DNA of 64,000 nucleotides from Actinomycetes bacterium. Lineage in GTDB: Bacteria; Actinomycetota; Acidimicrobiia; Acidimicrobiales; Acidimicrobiaceae. Location of the stretch: the NCBI GenBank assembly GCA_021826315.1, contig JAKAZZ010000006.1, forward strand, positions 1-64,000, in the 5' to 3' direction. Positions 9,899 through 18,945 of the stretch are shown in pieces; positions within the stretch are counted from its first letter, which is position 1; each line of letters starts with the position of its first letter. The translations under genes and the position numbers were made by a program. The notes under the pieces were generated by a model. It made no database searches, had not been told where the DNA came from, and saw only the letters and a program-made list of their open reading frames with translations.

Positions 9899-9912
9899 AT
9901 ACTTTGTAGTAT
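9899..9912. promoter_or_regulatory. Palindrome at the toxin-antitoxin start, likely autoregulatory operator
   Basis: ATACT-TTGT-AGTAT is a perfect inverted repeat whose right arm overlaps the antitoxin ATG at 9911. Ribbon-helix-helix antitoxins of this class bind such palindromes to repress their own operon. A cataat at about 9882-9887 could be the -10 box. Confidence 0.45.
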
Positions 9913-10180
9913 GAAGACAGTTATAAGTGTCAAGATCGACTCTGAAATAAAAGAGGCTGCTCAGGAAGTCGCTAAAAGTGCGGGGCTGACTCTGAGCGCG
10001 TTGGTGAACGCATACTTACGACAGGTCGTAGCAACTCGCAGAATTGAATTCTATGTTGCCGAACCAATGTCACCACATCTAGAGAGCCTGATAGCGGAGG
10101 TCGAAAAAGATCTTTTAGGAGGCAAGGCCAGTAGGGCATTCGAAGAGGTAGATGAGTTTTTGGATGATCTAAAGAAGTAG
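9911..10180 (+). CDS. RelB/DinJ-type antitoxin
   Basis: An 89-residue protein with an N-terminal ribbon-helix-helix. The first strand is TVISVKIDSEIKEAAQEVAKS, and the second helix holds GLTLSALVNAYLRQVV, as in the DinJ/RelB group. The acidic C-terminus (EEVDEFLDDLKK) would wrap the toxin. The toxin gene starts nine bases after its stop. The RHH dimer should bind DNA alone and in complex with toxin, giving conditional autoregulation, and a palindrome overlaps the start codon. It neutralises the partner nuclease in the cytoplasm. Confidence 0.85.
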   Translation: MKTVISVKIDSEIKEAAQEVAKSAGLTLSALVNAYLRQVVATRRIEFYVAEPMSPHLESLIAEVEKDLLGGKASRAFEEVDEFLDDLKK

Positions 10181-10189
10181 TCCGCACAA

Positions 10190-10450
10190 ATGGTCATCAA
10201 GTATCTTCCGCAGTTCAAAAAGCAATACAAGAGACTGCCAAATCCCATTCAAGCCCAGTTTGATGAGCGTTTACGCTTATTCGTGGTTGATCCAACAGAT
10301 CGCCGTTTGAGAATTCATCCCCTCAAAGGAGCCTTTTCGGGATATTGGAGTATGAACATCAACGGTGATATACGCGCTCTATATTTTTTTGAAAATGATG
10401 AAATTGTAATCTTTGCGCTCATTGGTACTCATAGCGAACTTTACGGTTAG
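10190..10450 (+). CDS. RelE/YafQ-type toxin (putative ribosome-dependent mRNA nuclease)
   Basis: An 86-residue RelE/ParE-fold protein. It opens with IKYLPQFKKQYKRLP, then shows LRIHPLKGAFSGYWSMNINGDIRALYFF, the usual beta-sheet core with basic side chains, and ends IVIFALIGTHSELYG, where the late histidine is typical of YafQ/RelE catalytic sites. Such toxins cut mRNA in the ribosome, while ParE relatives poison gyrase, so the target is inferred. It is placed directly behind its antitoxin in the same operon. Confidence 0.83.
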   Translation: MVIKYLPQFKKQYKRLPNPIQAQFDERLRLFVVDPTDRRLRIHPLKGAFSGYWSMNINGDIRALYFFENDEIVIFALIGTHSELYG

Positions 10451-10978
10451 CCAGAAAACGTACCGAGGGTGAAGAGATCCTTTGCGATGTTTTGGATGCA
10501 AGCGCCAAAAGATTCCCGGGCACTCTAGAATCCGCCTTCCGATTCTTTGAACTCATCAACGTTTCAACCACGATAAGCTCGCTTACGATGGCACCCCTAG
10601 AGGGGAAATTCATTCGCGCATTAATTTGTCAGAAACTTTCGGCGTGGTGAGGCAAAAAACACAAAAAGGAATGAGCCATCGTAAGAACGCACCATTGCCT
10701 CTTCGATTCTCCATCGTCGAATTGCCAATCAATACTCAGCGCTGCCCGTTGGCACAATGTAGTTGTCCCACGAATGCTACGGCGATAGGAATTGCAATTT
10801 TTAGACGCGATGCGCTAGGAGAGGTTGGAGGATTTCGCACCACGGTCGTGAGCAGACTAGAAGATTCGGATCCCGCCCCCAAGCTCAATGTTCAGGACTA
10901 TAAATTGAATTGGTAACTGATCCTTCCTTTTGAACAGAGTGAACGACGAAAAGGGTTTCAACTTCGGAGACGAGATGT
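10451..10978. other. Interval after toxin gene, no supported gene
   Basis: One plus-strand frame stays open from about 10458 to 10650 (codons reading RTEGEEILCDVLD onward) but lacks a start codon with a ribosome site and matches nothing I know. A following frame to 10916 has an unusual composition. The stretch may be debris from mobile DNA. Confidence 0.35.
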
Positions 10979-11191
10979 TCAATCGCTAAAAAATCGCCTC
11001 CGTACCGCGTTGACATCCAAAGACGTGACGAAACGCGACCGACAGGCATTCTTAGCAATTGAGATCACTTCACCAAGATCAGGAGTCCTCGATAATTCGT
11101 CCCACGCAGTACGAATTGCCCACACGATTCGTAACCGTTGAACCAATGGTGGTCGGTAAAAGGTATCAAAGTAGAGATTCGAGAAGTCCAA
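10979..11191 (-). CDS. Small hypothetical protein downstream of the ankyrin gene
   Basis: A 70-residue frame on the minus strand begins at ATG 11191, overlapping the last 26 bases of the ankyrin gene. The sequence has an aromatic start (MDFSNLYFDTFYRPP), a predicted helix WAIRTAWDELSR and a basic end NAVRRRFF. I recognise no family. The overlap and shared strand would fit an operon partner, but a chance frame is about as likely. Confidence 0.25.
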   Translation of the reverse strand: MDFSNLYFDTFYRPPLVQRLRIVWAIRTAWDELSRTPDLGEVISIAKNACRSRFVTSLDVNAVRRRFFSD

Positions 11192-11939
11192 CTAGAAGTT
11201 CGCGCTGAGTTCCAAGCGACTTCGCAACATCTACGTGGCTTTGACCACCTGCATACTCTGGCTTTCCTCGCAATGAGGCACCCCTTGCGAGGAGTAGCTT
11301 TACAGCCCTAACATGCCCTACCTGGCATCCATGCCATAGAGCTTGGTCCAACTCTTCCTGGATATGGGCTTCCTCGCGAGAAATTCCGTGAACATTTACT
11401 GCGGCACTTCGCGCCTCGAGCAACTCCTCCAACAGGTCTGTCATGCCGAGCGCACTAGCCTCCCACAGACTACTAACCAGCGCGCCTCGAGCAACTAGAA
11501 GCGACGCAACACTCCAACATCCATACCCAATCGCATTTGCGAGAGGAGTTCCTATCGAACCTCCTCCTCGTTCGATATCAGCCCCACCATCAATCAAAAC
11601 ACGAGCTACGTCGACGTCATCGCTACTCGCCGCATAATGGAGCGCCGTCTCTGGCATAGATCCTCCACAATCGACATTGGGGTCGCCTCCGGCTTCAATT
11701 AGTAGCTTTGCAATGCTGGGTGCATTGTCAAAATATCCAGGCCAATCCGTAATTACGTGCAACGGAGTACGCCAACTATCTCTCGAATCGTCCGTTTCGA
11801 TCAGGCGAACATTTGCAAGCGATGGATCTTCGGCGAGGATCGAGGCAATGGCACTTAGATTGCCTTCCTTGAGAGAGATTACTAAATTGATGGCAACCGA
11901 CTCAGAAGTCAACAAAAACAACGGCTTGTTGCTTTGCAC
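11166..11939 (-). CDS. Ankyrin-repeat protein
   Basis: A 257-residue protein built of ankyrin repeats. Typical units are TPLHVITDWPGY...IAKLLIEAGGDPN, TALHYAASSDDVDVARVLIDGGADIE, TPLANAIGYGCWSVASLLVARGA and a last ALWHGCQVGHVRAVKLLLARGASLRG. About five repeats pack into a protein-binding solenoid. There is no signal peptide or membrane segment, so it should be cytoplasmic. The binding partner is unknown. Bacterial proteins of this kind are often annotated only as ankyrin proteins. It is a single gene, possibly with a 70-residue frame behind it. Confidence 0.85.
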   Translation of the reverse strand: MQSNKPLFLLTSESVAINLVISLKEGNLSAIASILAEDPSLANVRLIETDDSRDSWRTPLHVITDWPGYFDNAPSIAKLLIEAGGDPNVDCGGSMPETALHYAASSDDVDVARVLIDGGADIERGGGSIGTPLANAIGYGCWSVASLLVARGALVSSLWEASALGMTDLLEELLEARSAAVNVHGISREEAHIQEELDQALWHGCQVGHVRAVKLLLARGASLRGKPEYAGGQSHVDVAKSLGTQRELLVGLLESLL

Positions 11940-12153
11940 CGACGACTCCCCTCACAACAAGACCACCCTAGCTAATTATCATTGCGAAGAGGAGGCCTCA
12001 TCGCGATTCGCCGTGGGTAGGTCAAAGTCTTGAACGTTAACCTCGAAAACTCGGACAACATCCAAAAAAGGATATCGATTGCTAACACAAGATATTCAGG
12101 CAGCAAAGGGCAACTATAGAGAGGCTCAATACCGACGGTCAGCCACGGGTTCG

Positions 12154-13683
12154 CTAGTCCTTAGGACTACTAAATCTACCCACGTACTCGGCAAAGCGTT
12201 CATGATTATATGGATCCGGATCGTAAGAAACTACGTCAAATGAGTCTGCCACTATCGACCGCACTACCTCGATATCTCTTGACACATCTCCAAGAGATAT
12301 CAACTGCATCAAACCGTTGCCAAGGGTAGCGGCTTCAACTGGGCCTGCCACCACTACCTTTCCAGTCGCATCCGCCGTAAGTTGACACAAAAGTCGATTC
12401 TGCGAACCGCCGCCAACAATATGTACGACATCGATCGATCGTTGAGTCAACTCCTCGATCTCTGCAATGGTGTTGGCGTAAGCAATCGCAAGCGAATCGA
12501 AGATACATCGCGCAAACTCAGAGATCGATCTCGGGGCCTTATATCCAAGCCGCTCTGACTGGGTTGTGATTCGCCTAGCCATTGAACCGATACCAATAAA
12601 TTCATCAGATGCAGCATCGACGAGTGAAGCAAAGGCCTCGACACTGCTTGCGCTAGAAATTAATACATCTAAATCAAGCCCAGTTGGATCGATTTCAAAG
12701 TCACGAAGTGTCTCAGAGAGGAGCCAAAGCCCCATCACATTCTTTAAAAAGCGATAGCGGCCAAATGCTCCGAGCTCATTGGTATAGCCACTCTCAAATG
12801 CCTCCATTGTCACGATCGGCGAATCAACCTCCACGCCCACCAATGACCAAGTACCAGATGATATGTAGACAGACAGCGAACTTTTATCGGCCGCTGAATT
12901 GGCCCCCCTAGTTGGGACGCGACGCGCAAAAGGGACCGCTAGAACCGCTGAGGCCGTGTCATGCGACGCGACAGTATGCACTGGAAGTGACGCGAGGTTT
13001 AGCTCACTTGAAAGGTCCTCAGTTAAATATCCTCTAAGGCTTCCCGCCTCAACGATCTCACCAAAAATGCCATCGCCGATACCTAGCTCTTCGAACAGAA
13101 CACTATCGAGATGGCCATTGGTCATCATCAACTGTGTTGTCGAGAAGTTCGTCGCCTCTGTCGCAATTTCATTGGTCATGAAGTAGTTGAGCAGGTCAGG
13201 AATCAAGAGTGCCCTAAGGGAGGTGAGATCAAAGATAGATCTATCCTCAGCCATTAGCTGGTAAAGGGTGTTGAAGCGGTGCAATGCGATCCCAGAGCGT
13301 TGATAAAGCTCAAATGGATTCCACCGCCCAAATAACTCTCTCTGCGTCTTTATAGTTCGATCGTCACGGTGGTGATGCGGGAGACTAAGGAGGGGGCCAT
13401 CGGGAATCACAAAGCCGTAGTCGACCGCCCAAGAGTCCACCGCTATCGACGAAAGCTTCGATGTTTCACTGGTAGCGATTCGATTGGCAAGTGCGATACC
13501 CTCTTTCAATCCGCCAAATAAGTGGCCAATATCCCAGTAGAGGTGACCCGCAATGGAGACAGCGCCATTGCTGAATCTATTTGCCAACTCAAGGTTGACC
13601 TTGTCTCCATCGAAGCTGACCGCCGAAACTCTTCCACTTGATGCTCCGAGGTCGACCGCGGCAACGTACCTTTTCACCTTCAA
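12154..13683 (-). CDS. rhaB: L-rhamnulokinase
   Basis: This FGGY-family sugar kinase of 509 residues phosphorylates L-rhamnulose to L-rhamnulose 1-phosphate with ATP. It shows the N-terminal ATP-binding strand AAVDLGASSGRVSAV, SVDSWAVDYGFV of the sugar site, the SSGTWSLVGVE motif and the C-terminal HIVGGGSQNRLLCQLTAD with GPVEAATLGNGL. It is the last gene of the rha operon, about 250 bases behind rhaEW, and a strong stem-loop in that gap may lower its expression relative to the genes before it. Confidence 0.93.
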   Translation of the reverse strand: MKVKRYVAAVDLGASSGRVSAVSFDGDKVNLELANRFSNGAVSIAGHLYWDIGHLFGGLKEGIALANRIATSETSKLSSIAVDSWAVDYGFVIPDGPLLSLPHHHRDDRTIKTQRELFGRWNPFELYQRSGIALHRFNTLYQLMAEDRSIFDLTSLRALLIPDLLNYFMTNEIATEATNFSTTQLMMTNGHLDSVLFEELGIGDGIFGEIVEAGSLRGYLTEDLSSELNLASLPVHTVASHDTASAVLAVPFARRVPTRGANSAADKSSLSVYISSGTWSLVGVEVDSPIVTMEAFESGYTNELGAFGRYRFLKNVMGLWLLSETLRDFEIDPTGLDLDVLISSASSVEAFASLVDAASDEFIGIGSMARRITTQSERLGYKAPRSISEFARCIFDSLAIAYANTIAEIEELTQRSIDVVHIVGGGSQNRLLCQLTADATGKVVVAGPVEAATLGNGLMQLISLGDVSRDIEVVRSIVADSFDVVSYDPDPYNHERFAEYVGRFSSPKD

Positions 13684-13714
13684 ACTCTACCTCGCAAACA
13701 TAAATAAAAAGGGG

Positions 13715-13755
13715 AGCCCTCCGCCTTGTGGGTGCGCAACGGAGGGCTTTTTTTT
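13715..13755. terminator. Stem-loop between rhaEW and rhaB
   Basis: AGCCCTCCG at 13715-13723 pairs with CGGAGGGCT at 13740-13748. T-rich tracts flank both sides: an eight-T run rightwards on plus, and CCCCTTTTT leftwards on minus. It could act in either direction. On the minus strand it lies between rhaEW and rhaB and may be a partial terminator within the operon. A run of eight G follows the T-run on the plus strand. Confidence 0.7.
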
Positions 13756-13931
13756 GGGGGGGGAATATCGCATCGAAATCACTAATGACCATCAACTGAG
13801 GATTCCCAAAACCTGCTATCTACCGAGCAAGTATGCAGACAGTCAATTGCGCTCGATGCGGACGTCTACAGTCTTAGCTAACACGTCCTATCAACGAACA
13901 GTAATTAGCGACCGCAACAAGAAGGCAATTC

Positions 13932-16022
13932 CTACCTCAAAAAGGCATTCGCCACTCCTGAATCCACAGGAATGTGCACTCCAGTTGTCTGTGCTAAGTC
14001 ACCACCAACAAGAACAAAGATCGCAGAGGCAATGCTCTCTGGAACTACCTCTGTTCCAAGAAGGGTGCGGGATGCGTAGTACTTTCCAAGTTCTGCCTCA
14101 TCAACTCCGTAGACCGCAGCCCTCTTAGCACCCCAACCACTAGAGAAGATCTTTGAACCTCGAACGACACCATCAGGATTGACACCGTTTACCCGAATTC
14201 CAAATTGCCCGAGCTCGGCGGCTAGTAGCCGAACTTGGTGGGCCTGATTCGCCTTAGTGGCACCGTATGCGACATTATTTGGACCAGCAAATACTGCGTT
14301 TTTCGAGACGACATAGATTATGTCTCCGCCAATACCCTGATCGACCATAACCTTAGCTATCGCCTTCGACATCAGGAAAGATCCCTTAGCCATAACCTCG
14401 CTTTGACGATCCCAATCCTCTTCCGTAGTCTCGAAGAGCGACTTAGAGATCGAAAGGCCGGCGTTGTTTACCAAGATGTCATAGCCAAGATATGCAAGGA
14501 CTGCATCGACCATAGCGTGATTGATACTCGCACTCTCAGCAACATTCATACCAACGCCTACCGCATTGTCGGCTCCGCCTATCGATGCTGCAACTTCACG
14601 CGCGCTAGCGACATCTAAATCACTAACGATCACGTGAGCACCCTCGCTAGCAAGACGACGCGCCGTGGCTGCTCCAATTCCGGAACCGCCACCGGTCACC
14701 ATGGCAATCTTGCCGCTAAGGGGCTTTGCCTTTGGCATCCGCTTTAGTTTGTCCTCTTCTAGCTGCCAATATTCGATGCGGAACTTCTCAGACTCATCGA
14801 TGGGTCGATATGTGGATATCGACTCCGCACCGGTCATTACGTTGATGGCGTTGATGTAAAACTCTCCTGCCACTCGCGCCGTCTGACTATCCTTGCCGAA
14901 AGAGAACATCCCGATACCAGGAACCAAAAAGATTGTTGGGTCTGCACCGCGCATCGCTGGGGATGTCTCTGTCGCGTAGCGCTGATAGTAGGCGGTGTAC
15001 TCCTCGCGATACTCTTCGTGCAGTTCCTTCAATCGAGCAACTACCACCTCAAGCGGGGCATCAGCGGGAGAATCAACTATTAGCGGTCGTACCTTTGTAC
15101 GTAAAAAGTGATCCGGGCAGCTCGTGCCACGCATCGCTACTTCGTGGTGGCCTTCGCGCGATAGAAAGTCCAAGACGACATCGTCGTCTTTGAAGTGACC
15201 TACGACTCGAACATCTGTTGAGGCGAGGCCTCGTATTATCGGTGCTAACGCCGCTGCTCGAATACGCCTCGATCCCTCGTCGAGTGGCGCAAATTGAGGA
15301 GCTACCTTTCCGAAGACCTCCGACCTACCATTTTCACGTATGTATCGCGCAGCCTCCTCGATGATCTCGATGCTGTTAGCCTCGCACTCCTTTGATGTCG
15401 CACCCCATGAGGTGATGCCGTGGCCACCCAAGATGACACCGATGGCGTCTGGATTCTCTCGTGCCACCTTGGCGATCTCACGCCCCAACTCAAATCCGGG
15501 TCGACGCCAATCGACATACTTTACGCGGTCCCCAAAGATCTTTTCGGTGAGCTCTCGGCCATTTGCAGAAGTCGCAATGGCAATTCCTGAATCAGGGTGA
15601 AGGTGATCGACGTGTGAGCATTCGACTAACCCATGCATTGCAGTATCGATCGAAGGTGCCGCCCCACCGCGACCAAAGGCGCAAAAGTCAAAGGCCGCCA
15701 CCATCTCATCTTCGTAGTCGACGCCACGATATACGCCTTCTAAGGCCCTTAGCTGATCGACCTTTAGAGCGGCAAGGCCACCGAACGTAAGAGTTCCAAG
15801 GTCGCCTCCCGAGCCCTTGACCCACATTATTTCGACTTCACGTCCACTCGAAGGATCAACAACGAGAGCCTTCGCCGAGGCGTTGCCCCCGGCATAGTTT
15901 GTATTCTTGGGATCGCTCCCGAGCCTGTTCGCCCTCTCTAGAAGTTCTTCGACTGCCTTGGGAGGAGTATATGAAAAAGATGTCGCCACCTTAAGCACCC
16001 CATCCCGCTTGAGTTCCGCCAA
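13932..16022 (-). CDS. rhaEW: Bifunctional rhamnulose-1-phosphate aldolase / lactaldehyde dehydrogenase (SDR)
   Basis: A 696-residue two-domain enzyme. The N-terminal 420 residues are a class II aldolase/adducin domain with NYAGGNASAK, WVKGSGGDLGTL, HVDHLHPDSGIAIA (metal histidines) and ILGGHGITSWG. It splits rhamnulose 1-phosphate to DHAP and L-lactaldehyde. The C-terminal 260 residues are an SDR, with GGGSGIGAATA for NAD binding, NNAG and YGATKANQ at the catalytic Tyr-Lys. It oxidises lactaldehyde to lactate, as in Bacillus RhaEW. The start at 16022 overlaps rhaI by 32 bases, and in-frame GTG codons at 15998 and 15989 are alternatives. The lactate product links the operon to lutABC. Confidence 0.92.
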   Translation of the reverse strand: MAELKRDGVLKVATSFSYTPPKAVEELLERANRLGSDPKNTNYAGGNASAKALVVDPSSGREVEIMWVKGSGGDLGTLTFGGLAALKVDQLRALEGVYRGVDYEDEMVAAFDFCAFGRGGAAPSIDTAMHGLVECSHVDHLHPDSGIAIATSANGRELTEKIFGDRVKYVDWRRPGFELGREIAKVARENPDAIGVILGGHGITSWGATSKECEANSIEIIEEAARYIRENGRSEVFGKVAPQFAPLDEGSRRIRAAALAPIIRGLASTDVRVVGHFKDDDVVLDFLSREGHHEVAMRGTSCPDHFLRTKVRPLIVDSPADAPLEVVVARLKELHEEYREEYTAYYQRYATETSPAMRGADPTIFLVPGIGMFSFGKDSQTARVAGEFYINAINVMTGAESISTYRPIDESEKFRIEYWQLEEDKLKRMPKAKPLSGKIAMVTGGGSGIGAATARRLASEGAHVIVSDLDVASAREVAASIGGADNAVGVGMNVAESASINHAMVDAVLAYLGYDILVNNAGLSISKSLFETTEEDWDRQSEVMAKGSFLMSKAIAKVMVDQGIGGDIIYVVSKNAVFAGPNNVAYGATKANQAHQVRLLAAELGQFGIRVNGVNPDGVVRGSKIFSSGWGAKRAAVYGVDEAELGKYYASRTLLGTEVVPESIASAIFVLVGGDLAQTTGVHIPVDSGVANAFLR

Positions 16023-17157
16023 TGCGACTCTCCTCGATCTTCTTCTGGTAGCCCGATGCCTTATAAGCGGCTATTGGGTCGCGATCCAAACCCATTTCTT
16101 CCCGAACTTCAGCTAGGATGCCTCGAACATCGGTGTTGAATGCCTCCTGAAAGATCGCGTTTGCCTCGAGTACTTCACCAGCAAGTTGAGCCTTCGCAAG
16201 TTCGGCTCGGTCAACTAGGAGTGCTTTAGCGGTCGCCTCCTGTACATTCATGACAGAACGGATCTCAGCCTGAACTTTGGGCTCGATATTGTGGCACTGA
16301 TCGAGCATGAACGCTACGCCGCCCTCTGGAGTTACCGCATCCGCGTCCACTATCTCGAACATAATGCGAAAGAGTTGATAGGGATCTGCGCTACCAACCA
16401 TCAGGTCATCATCGCCGTAGAAGCGGGAGTTAAAGTGAAATCCACCTAATCGTTGAACTCTAATCAATGACGAAACCAAAAATTCAATGTTGGTAGCAAG
16501 TGCGTGGTGGCCGGTATCTACTAGAACCTTGGCCTGTTCACCAAGTGCCATGCAATGGATGAGGGAAGTCCCCCAATCGGGAAGGTCCATCGTATAAAAA
16601 GAGGGCTCGTAGAGCTTGTATTCAATAAGCATGGTAAGGTCATTGCCCATGTGACTATAGGTTGTCGAAAGGGCCTCACCTAGGCGTTCCTGGCGCGCCC
16701 TAATCGAATCCTGGCCAGGATAATTCGTCCCATCGGCGAACCAAAGGGAGAGGGCGAACGAATCTGTCTCGTGTGCAATATCAACACACTCGAGTAGGTG
16801 ATCAATGGCCTTTCTTCGAATCTTGGGGTCGGGGTTACATACCGAACCGAGGCGATAGTCGACATCTTGGAAGACGTTAGGGTTGATCGCCCCAATCTTG
16901 ATCCCTAACTCACTAGCGTGCTTAGCAAGTCTGGAGTAGTCGTCGGTCTTATCCCACGGAATATGAAGTGCGACTGACGGCGCAACTCCGGTGAAGCGGT
17001 GAACAGTCGCCGCGTCTTCAATCTTTTCAAATGGATCTCGTGCTACCCCAGGTTGAGGAAAAACCTTAAACCGAGTGCCGGAGTTACCATAGGCCCACGA
17101 GGGTGTCTCGATTTGCTGCCTCTTTAAGGTTGCTTTTACTGAATTTAGATCGATCAC
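15991..17157 (-). CDS. rhaI: L-rhamnose isomerase
   Basis: A 388-residue TIM-barrel sugar isomerase converting L-rhamnose to L-rhamnulose. It is of the RhaI type (Pseudomonas stutzeri-like) rather than the E. coli RhaA type. Metal-site motifs include IEYKLYEPSFY, VLVDTGHHAL, GGFHFNSRFYGDDDLMVGSADPYQ and FMLDQCHNIEPK. ATG 17157 gives MIDLNSVKATLKRQQ, a typical start. It is second in the catabolic half of the operon, 40 bases after rhaM and overlapping rhaEW. Confidence 0.92.
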   Translation of the reverse strand: MIDLNSVKATLKRQQIETPSWAYGNSGTRFKVFPQPGVARDPFEKIEDAATVHRFTGVAPSVALHIPWDKTDDYSRLAKHASELGIKIGAINPNVFQDVDYRLGSVCNPDPKIRRKAIDHLLECVDIAHETDSFALSLWFADGTNYPGQDSIRARQERLGEALSTTYSHMGNDLTMLIEYKLYEPSFYTMDLPDWGTSLIHCMALGEQAKVLVDTGHHALATNIEFLVSSLIRVQRLGGFHFNSRFYGDDDLMVGSADPYQLFRIMFEIVDADAVTPEGGVAFMLDQCHNIEPKVQAEIRSVMNVQEATAKALLVDRAELAKAQLAGEVLEANAIFQEAFNTDVRGILAEVREEMGLDRDPIAAYKASGYQKKIEESRIGGTQAGWGA

Positions 17158-17197
17158 TTTATACTCTCACTTTCAATAACTTTCCACCGCCGATCTT

Positions 17198-17515
17198 TTA
17201 ATCGAGGTGAAAGACCTCTTCCACACTCACCATCGCTCCATCGGGAGCACCGTCGATCTCAATAAAGTACGGGGCCATCATCGCCTGCCACCGAGCATTT
17301 ACTTCGTTGGATGCCATCTCACTTAGGCATGTGGCAAAGTCTTCACATTCGAGGTACCCCGTCAATAGGCCGTCGTTAGTTAGAAATAGTGAGTAGTTTC
17401 GCCAACCGGCTTGACTCAACGCAGTTTGCATGTCGGGCCAAACTTCTCGGTGGTGCGCCTTATACTCTTCAACCTTTTTAGGATTGATTCTCAGATGGAA
17501 TAGGACTCGTTGCAA
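17198..17515 (-). CDS. rhaM: L-rhamnose mutarotase
   Basis: A small dimeric ferredoxin-like-fold enzyme that interconverts the alpha and beta anomers of L-rhamnose before isomerisation. The sequence QRVLFHLRINPKKVEEYKAHH is followed by EVWPDMQTALSQAGWRNYSLFL and LLTGYLECED, the family core. I place the start at TTG 17515, with GGAGG five bases upstream, which gives 105 residues, the usual RhaM length. A longer frame to 17572 would add a Pro-rich tail unlike the family. It lies between the transporter and isomerase genes. Confidence 0.9.
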   Translation of the reverse strand: MQRVLFHLRINPKKVEEYKAHHREVWPDMQTALSQAGWRNYSLFLTNDGLLTGYLECEDFATCLSEMASNEVNARWQAMMAPYFIEIDGAPDGAMVSVEEVFHLD

Positions 17516-17540
17516 AACGACCTCCGTCGCCTGGGGTGGC

Positions 17541-17567
17541 GGGGCGCTATTTAAGGGGTGGCGCCCC
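17541..17567. promoter_or_regulatory. Hairpin between rhaS and rhaM
   Basis: GGGGCGC at 17541-17547 pairs with GCGCCCC at 17561-17567, 18 bases after the rhaS stop on the minus strand. Such hairpins behind binding-protein genes often protect the upstream message or partly stop transcription, so that more binding protein is made than downstream enzymes. No T-run follows. Confidence 0.45.
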
Positions 17568-17584
17568 GTCACTCGATGGGGAAT

Positions 17585-18673
17585 TTAGAAGTTGAAGTTG
17601 TTGATATTCGTCTTGTCGAAGACGTAAGGGGCGCCCAACAAGATCGAGTGGTCAGAGGCGATGGTGTACTTACCCAACTTGCCAGCGGTGAAGGTCTGGC
17701 CAGGTGTATTAGTGATCGCCTTACTCGCCAACTCTGCCGCTGCATAGCCAGCTAGGTAACCAAGATTGGCTGGGTTCCACAGCTCAAAGGAGGTTACAGT
17801 GCCATCTGCTACGTACTTCTTCATCTCATTCGGAGTAGCAAGGCCAGTTAAGGCGATCTTGCCACGGTATTGAGGTGTATCGAGAAGTGCCGCAGCCGCT
17901 GCAATACCTACCGTCGTTGGCGATATGATGCCCTTCAAGTTCGGGTACTGCTGAAGCAAGCCTTGAGTAACCGCAGTAGCAGTGGCGGGATCGTCGTTAC
18001 CGTAGACGATCGAAACCAGGTGCATATTCGGATACTTGGTAAGCTCCTGCTTCATGTAGCCGATCCATGCATTCTGATTCGTTGCAGAGGCGGTAGCAGA
18101 GACGATAGCGATGTCACCAGTTGAATTGATCTGCTTGGCTAGTAGATCGACCTCGCTGGTTCCAATCTGCGAAGTGCTCGCTTGATTGACGAACAGGTTA
18201 CGACAGGTGGGAGCATCGCTGTCATAGGTAACAACGGTGATACCTTTGGCCATCGCCTGATTTAGGGTCGGACAAAGGGCGGTTGGGTCGGTCGCCGAAA
18301 TTACCAAGGCGTTAGCGCCCTGAGTGATCGCGCTCTGAATTACCGGTAGCTGCGACGAAGGTGTGGCAGCGGTACCGCTAGTCTCAGATCCAGTCTCGCC
18401 CAGCGATTGAAGCGCTGCTAGTGCACCACCTGATTGAACCGAATCGGCGGTCGTAAAGTATGAGTTACCGATAACCTTAGGTATTACTACTACCTTCAAG
18501 CCGGTCTTGATCGATCCACCTGAAGCAGCCGCCTGGGTCGTTGCCGTGGACGCTGCTGTAGTGGAAGTTGAAGACGATACCGTCGTACCACAAGCCACTA
18601 GGGCAACCGATGATGCACCCAATAGAAGTGCCGTGGTTGTCTTTCTCTTTGAGAACATTGATTTTCCTTGCAT
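17585..18673 (-). CDS. rhaS: Rhamnose ABC transporter substrate-binding lipoprotein
   Basis: A 362-residue periplasmic-binding-type protein of the ribose/rhamnose group. It has a signal peptide with lipobox LVAC, lipid cysteine at residue 28, and a Ser/Thr/Ala-rich tether. The two-lobed sugar-binding fold shows VVIPKVIGNSYFTTADSVQSGGALAALQSLGE, ANALVISATDPTALCPTLNQA and ITVVTYDSDAPTCRNLFVNQA. It should catch L-rhamnose at the outer membrane face and deliver it to the two permeases. The ATG at 18673 has gggggaa upstream, while ATG 18658 (aaggaaa upstream) is also possible. It is followed by a hairpin. Confidence 0.9.
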   Translation of the reverse strand: MQGKSMFSKRKTTTALLLGASSVALVACGTTVSSSTSTTAASTATTQAAASGGSIKTGLKVVVIPKVIGNSYFTTADSVQSGGALAALQSLGETGSETSGTAATPSSQLPVIQSAITQGANALVISATDPTALCPTLNQAMAKGITVVTYDSDAPTCRNLFVNQASTSQIGTSEVDLLAKQINSTGDIAIVSATASATNQNAWIGYMKQELTKYPNMHLVSIVYGNDDPATATAVTQGLLQQYPNLKGIISPTTVGIAAAAALLDTPQYRGKIALTGLATPNEMKKYVADGTVTSFELWNPANLGYLAGYAAAELASKAITNTPGQTFTAGKLGKYTIASDHSILLGAPYVFDKTNINNFNF

Positions 18674-18945
18674 AATACTTTTCCCCCATCACATGAGGAA
18701 ATCACCAAAATTTCCCAATGTCACACACCCGATGGGTTGTGACTCGAACATCTATCTTCTCCCCCATCACCTCCTTTTTCTGAGTGAGGATGACCACTTT
18801 CCCCTAGCACGCAGCCCCGCCGCTAGGTGGAAATGGCCACCTCAGGTAAATTCGCTAATCCAATTGCCTTGGACTTGAAACTTTCGAAGCGGCAAATCTC
18901 GAGATGACTCACCGACAATCAACCGCACAAAGGCCGGCGGTCCCT

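Noticed and set aside
10626-10916. Plus-strand frame of 96 codons
   Set aside because: Composition is not protein-like and there is no family or operon support.
13748-13763. T8G8 run as a phase-variation tract
   Set aside because: It lies in an intergenic stretch behind a stem-loop, outside any coding frame, so slippage would not switch a protein.
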